Assembly: GCF_000526695.1 (NCBI RefSeq)
Contig: NZ_JAGO01000010.1
Span: 434,001-498,000, forward strand
DNA from: Carnimonas nigrificans ATCC BAA-78
GTDB lineage: Bacteria; Pseudomonadota; Gammaproteobacteria; Pseudomonadales; Halomonadaceae
Length of the DNA stretch: 64,000 nucleotides
Direction: 5' to 3'
Positions 57,737 to 64,000 of the stretch are shown here, piece after piece. The notes below the pieces were generated by a model. It was not told where the DNA came from and did not search any database. It saw nothing but the letters and a program-made list of their open reading frames with translations. The translations under genes were made by a program, and so were the position numbers. Numbering within the stretch: the stretch's first letter is position 1; each line of letters starts with the position of its first letter.

Positions 57737-58255
57737 TCACGCGTTAACGCGCTGCTCCAGCATGGCGTGAGTAGCGACTATACCGATGCATGCCTGGGCA
57801 GCCTCTTCGCCTTTTTTGATGAAATGCTCGCGGAAGAACTGGGTGTGTTCAGCGGTTTCATGGAAATGATGCGGCGTCAGTACCACGGAGAGCACCGGCA
57901 CGCCGCTCTCCATGCCGGTTTGCATTAACGCTTTGATAACCGCATCGGCAACAAAATCGTGGCGGTAAATACCACCGTCGACCACGAAACCTGCCGCTAC
58001 CACGGCAGCATATTTACCGCTGGCCGCCAGCTTTTTGGCAAGCAGCGGAATTTCAAAGGCGCCCGCTACGTCAAAGCGGTCAACGTGAGTGGCATCGCAG
58101 CCCTGACGCTGATACTCCTGCATAAAGCCAACCCGTGCGTTATCAACGATATCGGCGTGCCAGCCCGCCTGGATAAACGCAACTCGCGCGCCAGCGCCGG
58201 GGGCAGTTTCATGGGTATAACCGGGAGTAGCAGGTGTTTCGATAGACTGATTCAT
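57737..58255 (-). CDS. ribH: 6,7-dimethyl-8-ribityllumazine synthase, type II (RibH2)
   Basis: Condenses 5-amino-6-ribitylaminouracil with 3,4-dihydroxybutanone phosphate, the last step before riboflavin. The 172-aa protein matches the decameric type II group known from Brucella RibH2: VAFIQAGWHADIVDNARVGFMQEY, FDVAGAFEIPLLAKKLA, AAGFVVDGGIYRHDFVADAVIKALMQ and LSVVLTPHHFHE. The type I enzymes found in rib operons differ in these segments. GAGG lies before the ATG and an FMN riboswitch is in the leader, so expression should fall when FMN is plentiful. Confidence 0.92.
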   Translation of the reverse strand: MNQSIETPATPGYTHETAPGAGARVAFIQAGWHADIVDNARVGFMQEYQRQGCDATHVDRFDVAGAFEIPLLAKKLAASGKYAAVVAAGFVVDGGIYRHDFVADAVIKALMQTGMESGVPVLSVVLTPHHFHETAEHTQFFREHFIKKGEEAAQACIGIVATHAMLEQRVNA

Positions 58256-58345
58256 GGTGTCCTCGATAATAGATTAGCAACCAGAATCAGGGCAAAAATG
58301 GATGGCGAGGCCGCAAACCGTGCGGACATTGGATCGACATCTATT

Positions 58346-58492
58346 CTCTTTCATCCGGACTATTACCGTCGGCTTCGGCCTCTCACCGAATCTGCTGACC
58401 CTGCCGTGGCAGGCGCTCGCGGGCTCAAGCAGCGCCGTGTGGCGAACCGCTTATACCGCCGGTGGGGAATTACACCCCGCCCTGAGAACAAT
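58346..58492 (-). ncRNA. FMN riboswitch (RFN element) in the ribH leader
   Basis: Read on the minus strand, the conserved RFN blocks occur in order: GGGCGGGGTGTAATTCCCCA, CCGGCGGTA, GAGCCCGCGAGCGCC, a CAGCAGATTCGGTGA segment with AGGCCGAAGCCGACGGT, and the closing AGTCCGGATG. It ends about 90 bases before the ribH start. This is direct pattern recognition of a well-known element. The expression platform is not certain; a small stem CCGCA/TGCGG and a T5 run lie between it and the gene. Confidence 0.95.
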
Positions 58493-58871
58493 GTCGCTTG
58501 GAAGGCGACGGCACTACTATCGCGCTGGAAGCGTTATAACGCAACCATCGGTTAAGAACATCTCGGCATATCGTATTCGATGAAAATGTGAATACCCCGC
58601 CAGTGCCCTAGACCCCATCTGCCTCGCGCCGGTTGCGACATGTTGCTCAAAACGCCCCTGCCCCTCATGAAACGACGCGGCTTTCTGGCAACACTCTGCT
58701 ACTGAAAGGCACCCAATAGAACAGTTGGCAATGCGCTTTCACAGGTGTAAAGTAACCCAATATCAGATGCGAATAATTCTTATAGTCGTGTAATGACGAG
58801 CATCATTTAGCCTACGCGCCTGTAAGAATCGACTTTTTCAGGCATGTGTCGAAGATATTCGGGTAAATGTC
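58493..58871. other. Upstream region of the riboswitch and of the small gene at 58872
   Basis: No gene or structured element recognised. It must carry the minus-strand promoter for the ribH leader; a TATAAC -10-like element is at about 58534-58539 on the minus strand. Confidence 0.4.
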
Positions 58872-59138
58872 ATGTTGAAACTGGTGAAAGTAGATCGAAA
58901 GCGGCTCCCCGAGAGCAGAGGCGACTTGATCTTCCTGTCGGAGTGCTTTTATATCGCGCGCATGAAGCGATACGGCAAGGAGTGGGCGCTACGCATGTAT
59001 CAGGACCACTACGGCCTGGCTGCGAATGCCGCTGACACTCAGCTAGCCCTCGACGATCACTTCCTGACCAACCGCGCCCCCTCCTATCGCACCTGGGGGC
59101 GGTTCAATGTAAGCCCTTATCGCTTGCAGGAACCTTGA
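58872..59138 (+). CDS. Hypothetical protein, 88 aa
   Basis: Not recognised. A basic N-terminal part (MLKLVKVDRKRLPESRGDLIFLSECFYIARMKRYGKEWALRMYQDHYG) is followed by a short tail ending in TWGRFNVSPYRLQEP. No membrane segment or signal is seen. Codon use resembles the neighbours and a strong terminator follows, which support a real gene; the ribosome site is weak. Confidence 0.5.
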   Translation: MLKLVKVDRKRLPESRGDLIFLSECFYIARMKRYGKEWALRMYQDHYGLAANAADTQLALDDHFLTNRAPSYRTWGRFNVSPYRLQEP

Positions 59139-59176
59139 TCGCCAGTTAGCCGGTATAGAACCGGGATAGAAAACGC

Positions 59177-59211
59177 AGCGCCCTGACGGATACCTCGTCA
59201 GGGCGCTTTTA
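59177..59211 (+). terminator. Intrinsic terminator after the 88-aa gene
   Basis: Perfect 12-bp stem AGCGCCCTGACG / CGTCAGGGCGCT (59177-59188, 59196-59207), 7-base loop, then TTTTATT on +. Confidence 0.85.
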
Positions 59212-59266
59212 TTGCGCCAATCCAACATTCCACGCCAAAACACCACGCCCCCGCTATGCAGAGAGC

Positions 59267-59301
59267 GCAAAAAATAACCCCGCTCTATTCAAAGAACGGG
59301 G
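59267..59301 (-). terminator. Terminator of the mevalonate gene pair
   Basis: Minus-strand stem CCCCG / CGGGG (59301-59297, 59282-59278) around a 14-base loop, followed by TTATTTTTTGC. It ends the mvaA-mvaS transcript. Confidence 0.75.
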
Positions 59302-59345
59302 CACTGGTGCTCGTCTTGCTCACGAGAGAAAGGCTCGCAGGGGTA

Positions 59346-60518
59346 TCACTCTTCTTTGCGGTATAGACGGCGGTGGCCTTCCATGCCGCAGAAGTGGAAG
59401 CCGCTGGTGCGGTGCTGTTCGACTTCAAGATCACCGGAGGCATCAGAGCGCGGCGCGTCGAAAAAGCGTTCGTAGGTGGGCACGTCGAGAAGTTCACGCC
59501 CTTCTATCTGCTCGCGATGATAGTCGTGGTGCAGATAATCACGATAGCCCGGCAGTACCTTGCCGCTGAAATATTCAGCCACACAGCCGGAGCCGTAGCT
59601 ATAGAAGCCAATGCGCTTGCCGGCGATATCGTCACTATTGCGCTCAAGCACCGCACACAGGCCGATAAAGAGCGTTGCCGTGTAGCTGTTGCCCAGCTCG
59701 CGGCCATAATCCAGCGAGCCGCCCAACTGCTGCTCGATCTGTTCCTTGCCGATACGCCCCTTGCCAGCCAATGCAGCAAGGCTCTGGTGCGCCTTTTCAA
59801 CCAGCTTGGGCACCGGCGTGTGATAACAGAAGAAGTCGATATCATCGAAGCCAACGCCAGAACGCTCGCTATACTGCCCCCATACTTCTTCGAGCATTTG
59901 TAGATAAAGGCGTGAAGAGTACTTGCCTTCAACAAAGGCGGTGTCCGAATAGTTGGGGCGCCAGAAGTCGAGGACATTATCCGTGGCAACACCATACTCC
60001 GGCTCGAATTCGAGCACGCGCGGCTGCATCGACAGCACCATGGCTACCGCTGCACAGCCCTGCGACGGCTCGCCGGGCTTGCCAAGCCCATAGCGGGCGA
60101 TATCGGAGGCGATTACCAGCACTTTCTTGTCGGGGTGCGCCTGTAAAAACGGCAGCGCAAGCTGGAGCGAAAAGGTGCCCGCATAGCAAGCCTGCTTCAG
60201 CTCCATCACGCGGCAGCGGCGTGGCAGCCCCAGCAGCCCATGTACGAAGGTGCTCGCAGCCTTGGACTGGTCAATACCGGATTCCGTGCCAAGCAGCACC
60301 ATTTCGATCTGGTCACGATCAATGCCTTGCAGCGCCTGTTCAGCCGCAGAAGCAGCCAGCGTGACCGTATCTTCATCGGGCGGCGCTACCGACATGACGT
60401 TGATGCCCAGCCCCACTGCATACTTGCGCGGATCTATGCCGCGCGCTTCAGCCAGCGCCGACAGCTCAAGAGCATAGCGCGACGTCGCAAAGGCGATGCC
60501 TTCAATGCCTGGATTCAT
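59346..60518 (-). CDS. mvaS: Hydroxymethylglutaryl-CoA synthase
   Basis: Condenses acetyl-CoA with acetoacetyl-CoA to HMG-CoA in the mevalonate pathway. The 390-aa protein has the bacterial MvaS layout and the same numbering of catalytic residues as the Staphylococcus aureus enzyme: E79 (LLGTES), C111 (ELKQACYAGT) and H233 (CYHTPVPK). Other conserved parts are RYALELSALA, GIDQSKAAS, LVIASDIARYG and the C-terminal SYGSGCVAEYFSG. Polyketide beta-branching homologues are less likely because HMG-CoA reductase precedes it with a 4-base overlap (ATGA). Confidence 0.95.
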   Translation of the reverse strand: MNPGIEGIAFATSRYALELSALAEARGIDPRKYAVGLGINVMSVAPPDEDTVTLAASAAEQALQGIDRDQIEMVLLGTESGIDQSKAASTFVHGLLGLPRRCRVMELKQACYAGTFSLQLALPFLQAHPDKKVLVIASDIARYGLGKPGEPSQGCAAVAMVLSMQPRVLEFEPEYGVATDNVLDFWRPNYSDTAFVEGKYSSRLYLQMLEEVWGQYSERSGVGFDDIDFFCYHTPVPKLVEKAHQSLAALAGKGRIGKEQIEQQLGGSLDYGRELGNSYTATLFIGLCAVLERNSDDIAGKRIGFYSYGSGCVAEYFSGKVLPGYRDYLHHDYHREQIEGRELLDVPTYERFFDAPRSDASGDLEVEQHRTSGFHFCGMEGHRRLYRKEE

Positions 60519-61600
60519 TGCTCATTATCCTTACTGTTGTGCGCGCTCTTGTTAACGGCTGACCGTTCCAGAGAGACGTGGCTCTGCATCAGCTCACCGG
60601 GCACCGACTGCGCCGCCAGCAGGGACAGCTCGCCGCACAGAACACAGGCAGCCGCGCCCACTGCCAGACGCCGCGCATTGCTGCCAGGTGTGGCGTCGCG
60701 ATCGGTACAGCCCAGCGCTTCAAGATTACGCTGCACAAAATCAAGCCCTTTACCATTTCCAACCGACCCTACCACCAGGTTGGGGAGCGTAACCGAAAAA
60801 TAGAGATCATCACCGCGCATTTCGGTATGCACCATGCCCTGCGAGCCTTCCACAATATTGGCCGCATCCTGCCCCGTCGCAAGGTAGTAGCCCAGCAGCA
60901 TATTGGCGAAGTGCGCGTTGGCGGTGCGCACGCCGCCCGAGATAATACTGCCGATCAGATTCTTTTTGATGCTGAGCTGAACGATCTTCTCAGGCTCTGC
61001 CTTGAGCACCCGGCGTACCGTGCTGCGCGGCAGCAGCACATCGGCAACGACATACTTGCCGCGCCCCAGAATACCGTTGACAGCCGAGTTCTTCTTGTCG
61101 GTACAGAAATTGCCGGAAATGGTGACATAACCAAGGTCAGAATGGCGCTCAAGCAGCCACTTCATCAGACCTTCAGCCGCCAGCGTAGCCATGTTGTGAC
61201 CGGAAGCATCACCAGTCTGGAATTCAAAGCGCAGGTAGACCAGCGTACCCACTACCTGCGTATGAAAGTCGAGCAGCCTGGCGAAGCGACTCGTTTTGCC
61301 CACTTCTTCTTCAAGCTGCTGACGATAACCGGGCAGCGCCTGCACAAAGCGCTGCGCCGTGACGATGTTATCCGCTTCAAACAGCACCGAGCGCGTCATG
61401 CGATCATCCATGACCACCGCATTAATGCCGCCCGCTTTATTACACGCCAGCGCCCCGCGATGGGTGGAATGCCACAGCGGCGTTTCGTAAGTTGCCATCG
61501 GTAAAGGCAGCTGAGCGTTGACCTCTGTGCCATTGATTTTTACCGGCCCCACTGCACGCATGGGAATCGCGGCATAGTCGTCACTTTCCTGCCAACGCAT
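60515..61600 (-). CDS. mvaA: Hydroxymethylglutaryl-CoA reductase
   Basis: Reduces HMG-CoA to mevalonate. The 361-aa protein lacks a membrane domain. It has E39 (TYETPLW), the class I-type ISGNFCTDKK with catalytic K170, D246 in TGQDAANIVEGS, and a C-terminal histidine H341 in MQSHVSLERS. The CoA and nucleotide motifs are variants (GDASGHNM, GSVGNGKG). This combination looks like class I, as in eukaryotes and some bacteria, rather than the class II MvaA of Gram-positive bacteria. It is the first gene of the pair with mvaS. Confidence 0.93.
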   Translation of the reverse strand: MRWQESDDYAAIPMRAVGPVKINGTEVNAQLPLPMATYETPLWHSTHRGALACNKAGGINAVVMDDRMTRSVLFEADNIVTAQRFVQALPGYRQQLEEEVGKTSRFARLLDFHTQVVGTLVYLRFEFQTGDASGHNMATLAAEGLMKWLLERHSDLGYVTISGNFCTDKKNSAVNGILGRGKYVVADVLLPRSTVRRVLKAEPEKIVQLSIKKNLIGSIISGGVRTANAHFANMLLGYYLATGQDAANIVEGSQGMVHTEMRGDDLYFSVTLPNLVVGSVGNGKGLDFVQRNLEALGCTDRDATPGSNARRLAVGAAACVLCGELSLLAAQSVPGELMQSHVSLERSAVNKSAHNSKDNEQ

Positions 61601-62043
61601 AAGTGTTACTCACCTGCTGAGTTTAGCGTCGAGCGCGGTAGGCTGCGCCCCACAAATCATCGTTTAAAGTTGACCATTTTAGGCGTCCCAAGGGTATCAA
61701 TGCCAGTAAAGGAAGAGAAAGAGCACCACGATGTCAGCCTTGATCGCCTTCGCGACGTACATGTTGTGCCGTCAGGTAGCCCCGTCTACCAACGCTTTCC
61801 TGCTCGCCATCGTCAGCACATTCCTGTCGCCATGTTTGTAGCGCCAATTATAAGAGCGGCGGTACTGGACCACCTTTCTGCATCGGTTAAGCGTCATTTT
61901 TACCTAATAAAACCATAATCTTATGAGTAAAATAATTTTACTCCGTCATGAAGAAAAGGTTGCCGAGACTAAAGTCTGTCTAGGCGAATGTCAGGAACGC
62001 TATACAGTGTGATGCATGACTGACATGAGGAGGGTCATTAATA
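61601..62043. other. Divergent region mvaA / yjcH
   Basis: About 440 bases between divergent transcription units. An 83-codon open frame at 61670 lacks a ribosome site and recognisable features and is not called. The right half is AT-rich and contains a perfect palindrome (61925-61943). Confidence 0.5.
61925..61943. repeat. Perfect 19-bp palindrome upstream of yjcH-actP
   Basis: GAGTAAAAT-A-ATTTTACTC, exact inverted repeat of 9 bp with a single central base, about 100 bases before yjcH. A dimeric regulator site is a reasonable guess; no assignment is possible. Confidence 0.6.
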
Positions 62044-62352
62044 ATGAAAAACTCTTATTCACAAATATTAGACGATCCTCGCTTTCAGGAGCTGGTATCC
62101 AAGCGAAATCGTTTGTCCTGGACACTTTCCGCTTTAATACTCATTGTATATCTCGCTTTTATTTTTCTCATCGCATTTGCTCCGCAGGTACTTGGTACGC
62201 GCATTAGTGCTGATTCCGTTATTACATGGGGCATCCCTATTGGTGTGGGGCTGATTCTGTTTGCCTTTATACTCACTGGCATTTATGTACGGCGTGCCAA
62301 TGGGGAGTTCGACAGGCTAACCAAGGCTATTCTGGATGAGGTACAACAATGA
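62044..62352 (+). CDS. yjcH: DUF485 membrane protein YjcH
   Basis: Small inner-membrane protein of 102 aa with two transmembrane helices (about 26-48 and 60-82) and the family N-terminus [22 protein letters not shown]. In E. coli yjcH lies between acs and actP. Its start has GGAGG about 12 bases upstream. It overlaps actP by 4 bases (ATGA). acs is not adjacent here. Confidence 0.93.
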   Translation: MKNSYSQILDDPRFQELVSKRNRLSWTLSALILIVYLAFIFLIAFAPQVLGTRISADSVITWGIPIGVGLILFAFILTGIYVRRANGEFDRLTKAILDEVQQ

Positions 62353-64000
62353 AATCAAAACTCCTGACCCTCCTCGTACTTTTGGCGCCTTCTTCTACGC
62401 TATGGGCAGAAGCACTGACCGGTGAAGTAGAAAGGCAACCCTTGAATATATCCGCCATTACCATGTTCCTGATTTTTGTTTTGGCGACGTTAGGCATTAC
62501 TTATTGGGCATCAAAACAAAGCAAGTCAACATCGGACTACTATTCTGCGGGCGGTCGTATTACCGGCTTCCAGAATGGCGTCGCCATTGCCGGTGATTTC
62601 ATGTCCGCGGCCTCTTTCCTCGGCATTGCCGCCCTCGTCTTCACTACCGGCTATGATGGATTGATCTATTCCATCGGATTCCTGGTCGGCTGGCCTATCA
62701 TTCTGTTTCTGATTGCTGAGCGTCTGCGTAATCTGGGGCGTTATACTTTTGCAGATGTAGCCTCCTATCGCCTCAAGCAAATACCGATTCGCACTTTATC
62801 TGCCTGTGGCTCCCTGGTGGTTGTCGCGTTCTATCTGATCGCCCAGATGGTTGGTGCAGGCAAGCTGATCGAGCTGCTGTTTGGTCTCAACTATCATGTC
62901 GCTGTTGTACTGGTTGGTGTATTGATGGTGCTTTACGTACTGTTTGGCGGCATGCTCGCGACCACCTGGGTGCAGATCACCAAAGCGATTCTGCTACTTT
63001 TCGGCGCCTCATTCATGGCATTAATGGTACTCAAGTACGTTAACTTCGATATAGGGCAATTATTCAAGCAAGCGGTCGATGTACACGCCAAAGGCGATGC
63101 CATCATGAGCCCCGGCGGTTTGGTGTCTGACCCAATCTCGGCTATCTCTCTGGGCCTGGCGCTCATGTTCGGCACTGCTGGCCTGCCCCATATTCTGATG
63201 CGTTTCTTCACCGTAGGCGATGCGAAGGAAGCCCGCAAAAGCGTGTTCTACGCCACAGGGCTGATCGGCTACTTCTATATCCTGACGTTTATTATCGGTT
63301 TTGGCGCCATTCTTATGGTCGGTACGAACCCTGCGTTCAAGGATGCTAGCGGCGCGCTGATTGGCGGTGCCAACATGGCCGCTGTCCACCTTTCAGATGC
63401 TATTGGTGGCAGTCTGTTCCTCGGCTTTATGTCGGCAGTATCCTTTGCCACTATTCTGGCCGTGGTCTCAGGTCTGGCGTTGGCAGGCGCATCCGCCGTC
63501 TCTCATGACCTCTATGCCAACGTAATCAAGAAAGGCAAAGTCACCGAAAAAAGCGAGCTACGTGTCTCCAAGGTCACTGTGGTCGTTCTGGGTATCCTGG
63601 CGATTCTACTGGGCATTGCCTTCGAGAATCAGAACGTGGCCTTCATGGTGGCTCTGGCCTTCACCGTAGCAGCAAGCTGTAACTTCCCGATTCTTATCCT
63701 TAGCATGTACTGGAAAAACCTGACCACTCGCGGCGCGACTGTTGGCGGTTGGCTGGGGCTTGTCAGTGCCGTGGTCATGATGATCCTTGGCCCGACCATT
63801 TGGGTATCGGTACTCGGCCATGAGCACGCGATCTTCCCATATGAATATCCAGCGTTGTTCTCCATTGTGATCGCTTTTGCCAGCATTATCGTGGTCTCGA
63901 AACTGGATAATTCGCCAGCGGCTGAAGAGGAACGAGCCCGCTTCCTGCCACAGTTTGTGCGCTCTCAGACAGGACTTGGCGCAAGTGGCGCAGTATCTCA
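62349..64000 (+). CDS. actP: Acetate permease ActP (3' end outside window)
   Basis: Sodium:solute symporter family cation/acetate symporter. The visible 550 residues are nearly the full family length. They show an N-terminal signal-like segment, about 13 membrane helices, [51 protein letters not shown]-type [38 protein letters not shown], and [28 protein letters not shown]. The frame is intact to the right edge, with no stop reached. Confidence 0.95.
   Translation, partial: MKSKLLTLLVLLAPSSTLWAEALTGEVERQPLNISAITMFLIFVLATLGITYWASKQSKSTSDYYSAGGRITGFQNGVAIAGDFMSAASFLGIAALVFTTGYDGLIYSIGFLVGWPIILFLIAERLRNLGRYTFADVASYRLKQIPIRTLSACGSLVVVAFYLIAQMVGAGKLIELLFGLNYHVAVVLVGVLMVLYVLFGGMLATTWVQITKAILLLFGASFMALMVLKYVNFDIGQLFKQAVDVHAKGDAIMSPGGLVSDPISAISLGLALMFGTAGLPHILMRFFTVGDAKEARKSVFYATGLIGYFYILTFIIGFGAILMVGTNPAFKDASGALIGGANMAAVHLSDAIGGSLFLGFMSAVSFATILAVVSGLALAGASAVSHDLYANVIKKGKVTEKSELRVSKVTVVVLGILAILLGIAFENQNVAFMVALAFTVAASCNFPILILSMYWKNLTTRGATVGGWLGLVSAVVMMILGPTIWVSVLGHEHAIFPYEYPALFSIVIAFASIIVVSKLDNSPAAEEERARFLPQFVRSQTGLGASGAVS

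Noticed and set aside
57959-58555. 199-codon plus-strand frame over ribH and its leader
   Set aside because: It is antisense to ribH and the FMN riboswitch, both of which are well supported.
61670-61918. 83-codon plus-strand frame between mvaA and yjcH
   Set aside because: No ribosome site, mixed composition and no domain; it lies in a divergent promoter region.

Overview
The window is about 64 kb of a gammaproteobacterial chromosome of moderately high GC. The gene order (iscS/iscA-ndk-rlmN-pilW-rodZ-hisS-yfgM-bamB-der; dprA divergent from def-fmt-rsmB; lptFG divergent from pepA-holC; valS) is that of Pseudomonas/Halomonas-type genomes. A reduced ISC locus, no ispG in its usual slot, and a mevalonate gene pair suggest a derived lineage, possibly a Halomonadaceae member of the Zymobacter/Carnimonas type. 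That assignment is inference from gene content only.

Layout. 1-9.9 kb: Fe-S assembly (iscS 3' part, iscA), ndk, rlmN, the type IV pilus lipoprotein pilW, the cell-shape protein rodZ, hisS, yfgM, bamB and der, all on +. 10-15.6 kb: mostly minus-strand housekeeping genes (DUF815 ATPase, aroE, hemF, tsaC, dprA) with one plus-strand DinB-like gene. 15.9-18.9 kb: def-fmt-rsmB. 19.3-24.2 kb: argD and a four-gene Mn/Fe uptake operon (sitABCD) with a Fur-like box and an intrinsic terminator in its leader. 24.6-29.3 kb: pncB, an unknown 101-aa protein, a gene-poor stretch, dodecin, trkA and the zinc-independent L31 gene rpmE2 behind a strong Zur-like box. 29.4-33.1 kb: an ABM protein, tapT and a BASS transporter in one operon, then tcdA and a DUF1653 gene. 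33.2-42.8 kb: lptG/lptF, pepA, an SDR gene, holC, an AI-2E family exporter and valS. 43-48.9 kb: two tandem PAP2 phosphatases and pstSCAB. 49.2-52.1 kb: an ssuC-ssuB-ssuF-like trio lacking ssuA/D/E, and an aldo/keto reductase. 52.4 kb: an AT-rich small exported protein. 53-58.3 kb: a degenerate EAL protein, an MltB-type transglycosylase, epsC-type cysE, zinc-independent L36 (rpmJ2/ykgO) with a second Zur-like box, a nucleoside deoxyribosyltransferase and type II lumazine synthase under an FMN riboswitch. 59.3-61.6 kb: HMG-CoA synthase and reductase. 62-64 kb: yjcH-actP, running off the window end.

The most informative joint reading is metabolic. HMG-CoA synthase and HMG-CoA reductase keep their catalytic residues, while ispG, the Fe-S enzyme of the MEP pathway, is missing from between rodZ and hisS. 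The neighbouring isc operon also lacks iscU, hscBA and fdx. This fits replacement of MEP isoprenoid synthesis by the mevalonate route alongside a simplified Fe-S system. The rest of the genome must be examined to confirm it. Metal and flavin homeostasis is a second theme: two Zur-like boxes on alternative ribosomal proteins, a Fur-like box on sitA, an FMN riboswitch on ribH2, and dodecin.
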